Assembly: GCA_024640305.1 (NCBI GenBank)
Contig: JAHEFG010000043.1
Location: 248,001 to 312,000 of the forward strand
Length of the DNA: 64,000 bases
Direction of reading: 5' to 3'
Source: Gammaproteobacteria bacterium
GTDB taxonomy: Bacteria; Pseudomonadota; Gammaproteobacteria; Steroidobacterales; Woeseiaceae
Shown here: positions 44,656 to 52,865 of the stretch, piece by piece
Numbering within the stretch: position 1 is the first letter of the stretch
Layout: each line of letters starts with the position of its first letter
The notes under the pieces: model-generated
What the model saw: only the letters and a program-made list of their open reading frames with translations
Told to the model about the DNA's origin: nothing
Databases searched by the model: none
Translations under genes and position numbers: made by a program

Positions 44656-45846
44656 TCAGGCGATCGACGGGGCGATCGAATGCAGTGCATCTGCGAGTTG
44701 ATCCACATGATGCGATTCAAGGACGAGGGGAGCGAGAATACGTAAAGTGTTTGGGTCGCCGCTCGTACCGGTCAATATATCGCGCTCAAGTAGCGCGTCG
44801 CGTACTTCGCCAGCCGGGCGGTCACACACAAGCCCGAGCAACAGGCCCTTGCCCTGAATACTCTGCACGGGGCCCTTGACGCATTGTTTGCGAATCTGTG
44901 CTTCTCGCTGCCGGACATTCTGCAACAAATTGTCAGCTTCAATCGACTCTATGACTGCGACAATAGCCGCCGCGGCCAATGGTCCGCCACCAAAGGTCGT
45001 CCCCAGGTCACCGGAACCGAAGTGCGCCGCAATGTCGTCAGTGCACAAAACAGCGCCACACGGTACGCCTCCGCCCAGCGCCTTCGCTGTTGTCAGGATG
45101 TCCGGTGAGATTCCGTGTGACTGCACGGCGAAATACTGACCCGAACGTCCTATGCCGGACTGCACTTCGTCCGCGATAAAAAGGGCACCGTTGTTGTGCG
45201 TGCACTTGCGCAACGTGGTCAGGAACTCGTGCGACAGGTCGTAAGCGCCCGCCACACCCTGTATCGGCTCGACAATGACGGCGGCAACATCCTTGCCGAT
45301 CATCGCCGTGGCAGCGTCGCAATCGTCACGTGGTATGAACTCCACGTCGAAAGGGGCCGATGGAAAGCCGTACCACTTTTGCGAATTCCAGGTTACGGCT
45401 CCTGCGGCTGCAGTACGGCCATGAAAGCCCTGGGTAATGGCCAGTATCTTTTTACGGTTTGTGACGATACACGCCATGCGCAATGCATTTTCATTTGCTT
45501 CTGCACCGGAGTTTACGAAAAACACGCGCTTGAGTGCATCCGGCGCGATGCCGACCAGTTTCTCGGCCGCCTGGGCACGAACCTCGAGGGCGACAGCATT
45601 ACTTTGAAACAGCAGTTTCGCACTTTGTTCACTAATAGCAGTGGTAAGGCGCGGGTGACCATATCCCAACGCGGCCACAGCGTGTCCACCGTAAAGATCG
45701 AGTATGCGGCGGCCATCGCTGGTAATGATGTCACACCCGGCCGCGCTCTCGGGAACAAACGGCAGCTGACCGTATACGGGCAGTGTTGTTGCAGCTTCGC
45801 GAATGCGTGGATCGTTGGCCGCAATTGCTCCTGCTGTACCAGGCAT
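44656..45846 (-). CDS. argD: Acetylornithine aminotransferase
   Basis: A 396-residue class III PLP aminotransferase. Motifs: LYGGHAVAALGYGHPRL, NSGAEANENALRMAC, GFHGRT, ADEVQSGIGRSG, and TTAKALGGGVPCGAV with the PLP lysine. It converts N-acyl-glutamate semialdehyde to N-acylornithine. It lies 3 bases after argC and 24 bases before the carbamoyltransferase gene. Confidence 0.93.
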   Translation of the reverse strand: MPGTAGAIAANDPRIREAATTLPVYGQLPFVPESAAGCDIITSDGRRILDLYGGHAVAALGYGHPRLTTAISEQSAKLLFQSNAVALEVRAQAAEKLVGIAPDALKRVFFVNSGAEANENALRMACIVTNRKKILAITQGFHGRTAAAGAVTWNSQKWYGFPSAPFDVEFIPRDDCDAATAMIGKDVAAVIVEPIQGVAGAYDLSHEFLTTLRKCTHNNGALFIADEVQSGIGRSGQYFAVQSHGISPDILTTAKALGGGVPCGAVLCTDDIAAHFGSGDLGTTFGGGPLAAAAIVAVIESIEADNLLQNVRQREAQIRKQCVKGPVQSIQGKGLLLGLVCDRPAGEVRDALLERDILTGTSGDPNTLRILAPLVLESHHVDQLADALHSIAPSIA

Positions 45847-45849
45847 CCC

Positions 45850-46911
45850 TCAGGTCCATCCCGGCGCGGCAGCGGTGAGTCCGGTGGTCTCGGGCAGACC
45901 CCACAGCCGGTTCATCCATTGCACGGCACCGCCGGCAGCACCTTTCACAAGGTTGTCGATAACGCTCATCACAACGACGGTACCGTTGGACGTGGCGACG
46001 CCGATCTGGCAGTAGTTACTGGCTACGACGTTCTTGAGCTTTGGCGTGCCGTTCACGACGTTGACAAAAGCTGATTCGGCGTACGCTTTCTCGTACACGT
46101 CGCGGATCATCTGTTCAGATACGCGCTCTCTCGCTTTCGCCTGGACCGTCGCATGGATGCCTCGCGCAAACGGGCCTGAATGCGGTACGAAATTGACTTT
46201 GGTTTTCCGACCGCTTGCGGCTTCCGTCAGCCCTGCGATCTCTGGCGTGTGTCGGTGCGACAGCGGCTTATAGGCATACATGTTGCCGTGGCGTTCGGGG
46301 TGATGTGTGCCGGGCTGCGGGGCTCTTCCCGAGCCGGTGCTACCGGTCACGCCAGTTACAAATAATTCGCTATCCGTCAGACCCGATGTAACGAGCGGTA
46401 CAGCTGCCAGCAGTATTGCCGTGGCAAAACAGCCGGGGTGCCCGACGTGTTGTGCCGTGATCTCGCCGACGTGCTCGGGAACGCCCGATTGGAATTGTGG
46501 CAGCAATCCAGGTGCGCCGTGCTCGGTACCATAGACAGCTTCGTAGTCCGGCTGACTGAGGTATCGAAAATCGGCCGAGGAATCGACAACGTGTACGGTT
46601 AGTTGCTTTTCTTTAGCTGTCGCCAGAGCTTTTGCGATTAACGCGGCTGAAGCACCGTGCGGTGCTGCCGAGAATAAAGCGAGCTGGCCGCCATCGTGTA
46701 CGGATTCCGGCCAGTCGTCGTGAGATACGTAACGTTGGTCTGCAACAGCGTGGGTAAGATTTGCGAAGGTTTCGGCAATCAGTTCACCGCTGCGACTTTC
46801 GGAAACCACGGCGGCGAGTTCAAAAAGCGGATGTGCTGAAATCAGCCGCAGCAACTCGCCGCCGACATAGCCGGTGCCGCCCAGGATAACAGCCTGTATT
46901 TTCTTGCTCAT
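45850..46911 (-). CDS. argC: N-acetyl-gamma-glutamyl-phosphate reductase
   Basis: A 353-residue NADP-dependent reductase. The N-terminal GGTGYVGGELLRLISAHP binds the nucleotide; HPGCFATA holds the catalytic cysteine, and GSTGSGRAP and FVPHSGPFARGI are family motifs. It reduces the product of ArgB to the semialdehyde. Its start overlaps the DUF1611 stop by 4 bases, so the two are translationally coupled. Confidence 0.94.
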   Translation of the reverse strand: MSKKIQAVILGGTGYVGGELLRLISAHPLFELAAVVSESRSGELIAETFANLTHAVADQRYVSHDDWPESVHDGGQLALFSAAPHGASAALIAKALATAKEKQLTVHVVDSSADFRYLSQPDYEAVYGTEHGAPGLLPQFQSGVPEHVGEITAQHVGHPGCFATAILLAAVPLVTSGLTDSELFVTGVTGSTGSGRAPQPGTHHPERHGNMYAYKPLSHRHTPEIAGLTEAASGRKTKVNFVPHSGPFARGIHATVQAKARERVSEQMIRDVYEKAYAESAFVNVVNGTPKLKNVVASNYCQIGVATSNGTVVVMSVIDNLVKGAAGGAVQWMNRLWGLPETTGLTAAAPGWT

Positions 46912-47966
46912 GCTACGTCCTTGTGCTTCAGCAAGCCTGCAACCAGGTCACCCAGGGCCACGCCATTCGACAACGCGTTGATTGCAGGTAGCGACATTCG
47001 CTCGGCAATTTGATCGACACCGACGGCGTTATCAGTCGCCGGTCCGGTCACGGCGGCAGGTTCGATGTTGAAACTCTCACGAAGAATTTTCGCGCCGCCC
47101 CAGGCAGAAACCGGGTCGTTCGCGCACAGGATAACGGCGGTCATTGCATTGCGAATCACCTCGTCGGACAGTATTGCTTCAACACCGTAGGCACCAAGGA
47201 GGCCATCGCCGAGCTCAAGGACGATGACGTCAGGAGTTTTTTCAGCAAGGCTCGTCAACAATGCGCGTGTCAGTGCGGGGCCGTTACTGGCAGTCGTAGT
47301 AACGATCCCGAAGTCCGAGAAGATCATTGTTTCCGATGCTCCGGCGTCTTCCATCGTCAGGATATCCCGCCGCAGTGAAACGCCGGTTGCTTTGCACGCT
47401 GCAACTTGCAGACCCAGATGTCTCAGGCGCCCGACTATTGCGCATGCAGCTGCTGTTTTGCCCGAATCCATACAGGTACCGGCAAGCGCGATAATTGGAA
47501 CGCCTCGTGTATCCAGAGGTGCGTTAGCATCAAGCAGTTTCATCCCTGCACGTGCCGGTATGCCGATTCTTTCGCCGAGGTAAGGAAAATGCAGCACGGT
47601 GCCGAGAACCTCGCAATCGAACGGCGGCCCCACGTCAGGGTTTGCCGAGTCACAATGACCAAGAACGCCCCCGATGTTAAGCAACTGTATGACGTCGCCC
47701 GGCGTGAGTTCTGTCGGCAAACGACCGGAGTAGCCACGCAAGGCATTACGGTGACCAAGTGCGCCAACGACAATGTCACCCTGGGTTACTGTTGCCATGC
47801 GACCGGAGGTCAGCTCCAACTGGTTATAGCGCGCCTTGTTATTCAGCACGCGGACAGCTACGAGCACACCCTCTTCGCACGGAATGTCCGCAGACAGCCG
47901 CAACTCATGTCCGAGTTCAGCATGCTGGGCAACAGACGCAACCTTGTCGACAACAATACTTTTCAT
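46908..47966 (-). CDS. DUF1611 protein within the arginine operon, possible glutamate N-acyltransferase
   Basis: A 352-residue protein. The N-terminal half (about 1-150) is beta-rich and ends near GIPARAGMKLLDA; the C-terminal half is a P-loop domain with a BioD-like Walker A, GTCMDSGKT (163-171), then KATGVSLRRD and MEDAGASE. This matches DUF1611. From memory, one family member, DgcN of marine Proteobacteria, is an N-acyltransferase acting on D-glutamate. Overlap by 4 bases with both argG and argC places it firmly in arginine synthesis, where no acetylglutamate synthase is otherwise seen. Start 47966 is chosen because upstream in-frame sequence lies inside argG. Function is a hypothesis. Confidence 0.8.
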   Translation of the reverse strand: MKSIVVDKVASVAQHAELGHELRLSADIPCEEGVLVAVRVLNNKARYNQLELTSGRMATVTQGDIVVGALGHRNALRGYSGRLPTELTPGDVIQLLNIGGVLGHCDSANPDVGPPFDCEVLGTVLHFPYLGERIGIPARAGMKLLDANAPLDTRGVPIIALAGTCMDSGKTAAACAIVGRLRHLGLQVAACKATGVSLRRDILTMEDAGASETMIFSDFGIVTTTASNGPALTRALLTSLAEKTPDVIVLELGDGLLGAYGVEAILSDEVIRNAMTAVILCANDPVSAWGGAKILRESFNIEPAAVTGPATDNAVGVDQIAERMSLPAINALSNGVALGDLVAGLLKHKDVA

Positions 47967-49177
47967 TGCCGATCTCCGGCCGCGCGTGTTTGCAGCGAGC
48001 CGGGCAGCGAGAGGATGCGGGCATAGCCGAGTGCATCGGCGGCAGTCCACTCGCCGGCAGTTTCGCCATAAACGCCCTTGGTGGCGGCGAGCAAAGAATG
48101 AGGTGATTCAACACCCTCGACAAAAAGGTTGCCGGGCTTCAGGCAAAAGCGGACCGTTCCGGTAACGCGTCTTTGCGATGAACCAAGCATGGCTTCGATG
48201 TCGTCGCAGACGAGATCCAGTTGCTTGCCTTCGTGTACGAGGTCGCCGTAAATGGCCGACATCGTATCCTTTACGCGCATTTGCTGTGCGCTTAACACGA
48301 GTTTCTCAAGCTCGCGGTGGGCAGTAATCAGCGTTATTGCCGCCGGCGCCTCAAAAGCCACGCGGCCCTTTGTGCCCAAAACTGTGTCGCCGAGATGGAT
48401 ACCCCGCCCAATGCCATAACTGCCGGACAGCGTCTCCAGTTTCTCAATGAGTTCGACCGGCGAATACGAGGTATCGTCGAGCGCGACTGGCACACCTGCT
48501 GCGAAGTCGAGAGTATGTTGCGACGGTTGCTGCGGATTGTTGAAGGCATTCGCCGATAGCACCCATGCGTCTTCCGGAATTGTGTTTTCGGATGTCAGCG
48601 TTTCCTGGCCACCGATTGTTATGCCCCACAGACCGCGGTTAATAGAGTACGCAGATCCTTGCGTCGGCAACGGCATGTTTTGCTCTTCAAGATACTTGAG
48701 CTGTTCTTCGCGAACCCAGTTGTTGTCCCGGACCGGCGCGAGAATTTCCAGGCCGGGGTTGAGTGTACGCAGCGCAACTTCGAATCGAACCTGGTCGTTA
48801 CCTGCAGCGGTACATCCGTGTGCCACGGTCGTTGCGCCCCTGTCTTTCGCGAGTTGAGCAAGCCGGGCGGCCTGCAAGCCTCGCTCTGCTCCGACGCAAA
48901 GTGGGTAGCTTTGCCCACGAAGCACGTTGCCGGCGATCAGGTAGCGAATGACCGAATCAAAAAACTCCTGCTTGCTGTCAATGACAACATGCTCAATCGC
49001 GCCTAGCGCCATTGCTCGCTGCTGCAGCGATGCGGCCGCTGCGGCGTCGATACCTCCGGTGTCAACTGTGACGGTAATTACGTCTCGGCCATACGTTTGC
49101 TTGAGCCACGGAACACAAAACGAAGTGTCGAGGCCGCCCGAGAACGCAAGAATAATAGGGGATTGATCTGTGCTCAC
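47963..49177 (-). CDS. argG: Argininosuccinate synthase
   Basis: A 404-residue ATP-dependent ligase joining citrulline and aspartate. LAFSGGLDTSFCVPWL is the N-type ATP pyrophosphatase P-loop; VAHGCTAAGNDQVRFE and the SYSPVELI region follow. If the pathway is N-acylated, citrulline must be deacylated before this step, and no deacylase is encoded in the window. It is 22 bases after argR and overlaps the DUF1611 gene by 4 bases. Confidence 0.95.
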   Translation of the reverse strand: MSTDQSPIILAFSGGLDTSFCVPWLKQTYGRDVITVTVDTGGIDAAAAASLQQRAMALGAIEHVVIDSKQEFFDSVIRYLIAGNVLRGQSYPLCVGAERGLQAARLAQLAKDRGATTVAHGCTAAGNDQVRFEVALRTLNPGLEILAPVRDNNWVREEQLKYLEEQNMPLPTQGSAYSINRGLWGITIGGQETLTSENTIPEDAWVLSANAFNNPQQPSQHTLDFAAGVPVALDDTSYSPVELIEKLETLSGSYGIGRGIHLGDTVLGTKGRVAFEAPAAITLITAHRELEKLVLSAQQMRVKDTMSAIYGDLVHEGKQLDLVCDDIEAMLGSSQRRVTGTVRFCLKPGNLFVEGVESPHSLLAATKGVYGETAGEWTAADALGYARILSLPGSLQTRAAGDRQ

Positions 49178-49199
49178 GATATTTCCTTGAAGGTGCCGC

Positions 49200-49646
49200 T
49201 TACGCCCGCGCGCGTTCGATTTTAGCGATTAAAACTTTTTGACTACTGCTGGAATCTGATGCGACGAATACTGTGTCATCGCCACCAATATTGCCGATCA
49301 TCTCGGGCCAGTCGCTACGATCCAGTGCGAGTGCCACGCGCTGTGCGGCACCGATGGCGGTCTTGATGACCGTTAGGTTGTGGCCGGCCGGGGTAACGCT
49401 GCGAATAAATTCGGCAACATTCGTGAGTTCACTGTCGCTCTGGTTCGCGTTCGGTAACTCATAGCCGCGGCCGGTCTTGATCGCGCCGATGTCCTTGAGG
49501 TCCCTGCTAACACTGGATTGCGTCGCGACGAGCCCGCGCGCAACCAGATCCCGGACGAGTGATTTCTGCGTAGCAGCAGGGGCGCGTGACAGCAGCCGGC
49601 GGATAGCGTTGCGGCGCAGCGTTTGTTCCTGGGTTGAGTTCGGCAT
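49200..49646 (-). CDS. argR: Arginine repressor
   Basis: A 148-residue ArgR family regulator. The N-terminal winged helix includes ATQSSVSRDLKDIGAIKT; the C-terminal domain has GNIGGDDTVFVASDS, the arginine-binding hexamerisation region with the conserved GDD-type motif. It is the first gene of the arginine operon and is preceded by a paired palindrome that suits ArgR, so it should repress itself and the whole operon in response to arginine. Confidence 0.93.
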   Translation of the reverse strand: MPNSTQEQTLRRNAIRRLLSRAPAATQKSLVRDLVARGLVATQSSVSRDLKDIGAIKTGRGYELPNANQSDSELTNVAEFIRSVTPAGHNLTVIKTAIGAAQRVALALDRSDWPEMIGNIGGDDTVFVASDSSSSQKVLIAKIERARA

Positions 49647-49659
49647 GATACTTCTCGCA

Positions 49660-49696
49660 TAAATATGCGCATAGAATACATAAAATGCGCATATTG
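49660..49696 (-). promoter_or_regulatory. Putative paired ARG-box operator upstream of argR
   Basis: Two copies of ATGCGCAT-type palindromes: TATGCGCATA at 49664-49673 and ATGCGCAT at 49685-49692. Their centres are 20 bases apart, about two helical turns, similar to the roughly 21-base spacing of paired ARG boxes bound by the ArgR hexamer. The core differs from the E. coli TGAAT/ATTCA box, so the assignment rests on spacing, symmetry and position. Confidence 0.6.
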
Positions 49697-49773
49697 CGTC
49701 AAGCCTTGCGGATCACATTTTTTGTGGTCTTTCGGGTTACACTGCGCGCCTCTGCGCAGACGAGGAACTGTGG

Positions 49774-50457
49774 ATGGCCCTACCTGAAACGGTGGAAATA
49801 GAAACCGGCGAAACCCCCATAGGCAGCGTGATCTGGCTGCATGGCCTGGGTGCCGACGGCCACGACTTCGAGCCGATCGTGCCCGAGCTCGGGTTGCCCG
49901 AGAAGCTGCCGTTGCGTTTTGTGTTTCCGCACGCGCCAGTGCGGCCGGTGACCTTGAATGGCGGTATGTCTATGCGCGCCTGGTATGACGTTCTTAGCTT
50001 CGATCGGGATGGTCCGGCCGATGACGTCGGTATTCGGGAAAGCGCCAGCGCCGTAAATGCTCTGATTGAACGTGAGATTGAGCGTGGTATTGAGGCTCAT
50101 CGCATCGTCGTAGCCGGGTTCTCCCAGGGCGGCGCCATAGCTATTCACGTTGCGCTACGTTTTGTCGGCAGATTGGCCGGCTTGATGGCGTTGTCGACGT
50201 ACATGCCGATACCCAAGTATTTCCAGTCGGAGGTTCTTGATAACCCGCAATGCGGTGACTTGAGTATGCCCATTTTTATGGCACACGGAAGTTTTGATCC
50301 GGTGCTTTCGATGCAACTGGGGCGCGCATCTGCGGACTTGCTCGTGGAATCGGGCTTCAACGTTGAGTGGCACGACTACCCGATGGCGCACGCGGTGTGC
50401 GCCGAGGAAATCCAGGATATTCGAAACTGGTTGCTGTCTGTCTATGCTGTCGCATAG
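49774..50457 (+). CDS. Carboxylesterase/phospholipase (alpha/beta hydrolase)
   Basis: A 227-residue hydrolase of the acyl-protein thioesterase/carboxylesterase type. WLHGLGADGHDF forms the oxyanion-hole region, GFSQGG holds the nucleophile serine, and SFDPV and MAHAV carry the Asp and His of the triad. No signal peptide, so cytoplasmic. It hydrolyses short acyl esters or lysophospholipids; the natural substrate is unknown. Divergent from argR. Confidence 0.9.
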   Translation: MALPETVEIETGETPIGSVIWLHGLGADGHDFEPIVPELGLPEKLPLRFVFPHAPVRPVTLNGGMSMRAWYDVLSFDRDGPADDVGIRESASAVNALIEREIERGIEAHRIVVAGFSQGGAIAIHVALRFVGRLAGLMALSTYMPIPKYFQSEVLDNPQCGDLSMPIFMAHGSFDPVLSMQLGRASADLLVESGFNVEWHDYPMAHAVCAEEIQDIRNWLLSVYAVA

Positions 50458-50477
50458 GCGATGCAAGGAGACGATGT

Positions 50478-51371
50478 TCAGTTGTCCTCGTCGAGATGTA
50501 TCCAATGATCGACGAGCCGGCGGGCTATAGAAATTCGAAACGGTAGTTTCGGAAATCCCGACTTCAGATCGTCTCGCGTAAACCACCGCGCGTCCTCAAG
50601 CTCCTTGTCATTGAGCGCGATATCTGCAGAGGTTGCTTCGGCGACGAAACCGAGCATCAGGGCCGAAGGAAACGGCCAGGGTTGGGAACTGTGATAGGTC
50701 ACTTCGCCCACTTGAATATTTGTCTCTTCATAGACCTCCCGGCGTACGGCGTCCTCCAGGCTCTCTCCCGGTTCGGCAAAACCAGCGATCGTCGAGTAGC
50801 TGCCTTCTGGCCAGTGTTCCTGCCTGCCCAGCAGGCATCGTTCGCCGTCGGTAACCAGCACGATAATGGCTGGATCTACGCGCGGAAAAATTACCTGCCC
50901 ACATTCCGAGTTTGTGCAGACGCGAGAATTGCCCCCGGCACCGGGTTGAGCGGCGCTTCCACACTTGCCGCAGAAGACCTGCGATGCATGCCACAAAACC
51001 AGTGCTCGTGCATGCGCCAGCAGATTTGATTCATCAGGCGGCAAAACCGTGCCAAGGAAGCGCAACTCTCGAAACTCTCCGAATTTCGGCAATGGCGGAG
51101 CGCCCGCTGCATCGATTGCAACGGCGAAGGTCGGATGGTCACGAAACACACCAAGAAAGATCAGCTCGCGGTCGTCGATGAATGGCGCGACATGCTGATG
51201 TTCAAGCAGCACCGCGTGTTGCAGGTCCTTATCGACCAGGCACTGGACGCCCCAGACAGGAACGAAGCGACTGTTTTCGTTGCCTACTGCGTCCGCCAGC
51301 CAGTCAAGGTCCTTGCGAAGCTCTCCACTTCTGTCGACAAACGCGCCAGCAAATACGTTGTAATTCTCCAT
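50478..51371 (-). CDS. nudC: NAD(+) diphosphatase / NAD-capped RNA decapping enzyme
   Basis: A 297-residue Nudix hydrolase. A zinc ribbon has CGKCGS then CTNSECG; the Nudix box is GFAEPGESLEDAVRREVYEE; the downstream SQPWPFPSALM is diagnostic of NudC. It cleaves NADH/NAD+ and removes NAD caps from RNA. The start at 51371 (MENYNVFAGAFVDR) fits the family; earlier in-frame starts run into the next gene upstream. It follows the FlhC-like gene by 49 bases. Confidence 0.92.
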   Translation of the reverse strand: MENYNVFAGAFVDRSGELRKDLDWLADAVGNENSRFVPVWGVQCLVDKDLQHAVLLEHQHVAPFIDDRELIFLGVFRDHPTFAVAIDAAGAPPLPKFGEFRELRFLGTVLPPDESNLLAHARALVLWHASQVFCGKCGSAAQPGAGGNSRVCTNSECGQVIFPRVDPAIIVLVTDGERCLLGRQEHWPEGSYSTIAGFAEPGESLEDAVRREVYEETNIQVGEVTYHSSQPWPFPSALMLGFVAEATSADIALNDKELEDARWFTRDDLKSGFPKLPFRISIARRLVDHWIHLDEDN

Positions 51372-51420
51372 TTGCACGCTAGGGTACAGACTCGTTTGAA
51401 AATCGCCAGTACCCCCCGGG

Positions 51421-52014
51421 TCAGGGGCCGCCAAAACTGTGCGCGCTCGGTCGGCGACGCCGGTTCGCCTCGATTTCGCAGGATGGGCAGGATCCGTGAT
51501 CCAGGGCAAAGGCATCCTGGACATAACGCGCTGCGCAGCTCGCACAAACTGCGAGGTAAAGTTCGTCGTTGTAGGAAATATTTTTCAACAGGCTCCATGC
51601 CCATTCGAAGCTCAGCTGGGCATTTTTGTGCAGTAACAGGTAGGTTTCGAAAGCGCGGCAGATTCGATGACCAAATTCAATGTCCGGCCTGGGCCAGCAT
51701 GGCGTTACCACGTTGTCGGCATCAATCTGCAGCAGCAAGCCGCTGCAATACAGGGCCACGAGGGTTGTTGCCTGTAACTGGTTCTCCGGGTTTTTGACGA
51801 AGCGGCTCACTTGTCGTGGCGACTTGCCACGCCGTCGGCGTACGTTCGCGGCGCCGGCATTGAGAAAATACGTCGAATAAACTTTGCGGATCCGATCGTC
51901 GGATAGTCCGGTGCATTCGCGAATTGTTCTTGTGCGGGCTTCATGCCCAATCATTCGAAGAGCCAGTTCGAACTGGCTCCGTTCAGCAGCATAGCGGTCA
52001 TCGGTTAGTCGCAT
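51421..52014 (-). CDS. FlhC-like zinc-binding transcriptional regulator, orphan
   Basis: A 197-residue protein of FlhC size. The N-terminal SDDRIRKVYSTYF followed by a basic RRRRGKSPR stretch resembles the DNA-binding part of FlhC. The C-terminus has CASC (157-160) and CPSC (176-179), with spacing like the FlhC zinc site. No flhD or flagellar gene is near, so it probably regulates something other than flagella. Start at 52014 is chosen because the upstream in-frame extension lies in an A/T-rich promoter-like region. Similarity is by eye, so the family call is moderate. Confidence 0.6.
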   Translation of the reverse strand: MRLTDDRYAAERSQFELALRMIGHEARTRTIRECTGLSDDRIRKVYSTYFLNAGAANVRRRRGKSPRQVSRFVKNPENQLQATTLVALYCSGLLLQIDADNVVTPCWPRPDIEFGHRICRAFETYLLLHKNAQLSFEWAWSLLKNISYNDELYLAVCASCAARYVQDAFALDHGSCPSCEIEANRRRRPSAHSFGGP

Positions 52015-52144
52015 TTTCAACCCTTTATGATAGTTATAGACCATATATAGTGGTATAAAAGCATATATGATCCATAGATGGTCGATCAATAATAAATACA
52101 GTAACTCGTGAATTTCGCGAGAATTGCACCAAAAGGGGACTGAT
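52015..52144. promoter_or_regulatory. A/T-rich divergent promoter region with inverted repeats
   Basis: A/T-rich stretch between the FlhC-like gene and a divergent unknown gene. It contains TATATAGTGG, GTATAAAAG and CATATATG, and an outer pair GACCAT/ATGGTC (about 52038-52085). Near the plus-strand gene lies CTCG-TGAATTTCG-CGAG. These could hold back-to-back promoters and an operator. Confidence 0.4.
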
Positions 52145-52813
52145 ATGGACTTTTCCGGGCCGCAAAAGGCCGAATTTACTAACGTTCGATCGCTGAATCG
52201 GGCGTTCCTCAACAGTTTGCGATCGCCTTCTGAAGAATCTGGGCTTCGGCAGGCTTTCCCGCCGAAGTTACGCCCGATGGTCGAGGGGCTGACCGACCTG
52301 CAGGCGCGACGGCTTGCTGAAGCGCCATTCCTGCTCTTGTCGCTGCGCGAACAGGATGATGACTACTGGAGTGCGCTCTTTGCAGACGATCCAAACGGAG
52401 ATCTGTTTGCGATGGTCTCCAGGGACGGGCACGACAAATACCTCGCTGCTGCAGCGCTCGGCTTCCTGTGGCAGTTGGCACAGCACAATCCATATGCAGT
52501 GCGCCTCGTATCCGGTGCGACAATCAAGTGGTGCGATCGCCTTGCTACTTGCACTTTGCTGCGCCTGCTCAACAGAACGGCAGATCGAACGGATCTGCTG
52601 CGTCCACGGCTCGCAAGTAACTCCGAATTTTGGTGCAAGCTGTTGGGACCTGGCCTGAGCTCGGAGCCGGGAATTCGAACCGCTGCGCACTTGTCTGCAC
52701 TACAGTCGATGTTGACGCTCGATCGCGCAGCACAACATCGCGATGTACGCGCTGCGGCCTGCAAGATCCGACCTCCCGCATTTCGAATCGCCGGAAAACC
52801 GGATCGACGCTGA
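52145..52813 (+). CDS. Conserved-looking hypothetical protein divergent from FlhC-like gene
   Basis: A 222-residue cytoplasmic protein I do not recognise. It is helical in appearance, with a central hydrophobic region (FLLLSLREQDDDYWSALF and YLAAAALGFLWQLA) and an Arg-rich C-terminus. No signal peptide or clear catalytic motif. ATG at 52145 has AAAAGGGGA about 7 bases upstream, so this start is preferred over one 21 bases earlier. Divergence from the FlhC-like regulator suggests a regulatory relation. Confidence 0.65.
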   Translation: MDFSGPQKAEFTNVRSLNRAFLNSLRSPSEESGLRQAFPPKLRPMVEGLTDLQARRLAEAPFLLLSLREQDDDYWSALFADDPNGDLFAMVSRDGHDKYLAAAALGFLWQLAQHNPYAVRLVSGATIKWCDRLATCTLLRLLNRTADRTDLLRPRLASNSEFWCKLLGPGLSSEPGIRTAAHLSALQSMLTLDRAAQHRDVRAAACKIRPPAFRIAGKPDRR

Positions 52814-52865
52814 GGAGCAGCTTTCGTGACGGCGCGCGGGCAGGGTGGGTACAATAGCCGCCCTC

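Noticed and set aside
45196..46074. 292-codon plus-strand open frame across argD and argC
   Set aside because: It is antisense to two well-supported enzymes, has no domain-like sequence and is rich in Arg, His and Cys as expected of a shadow frame.
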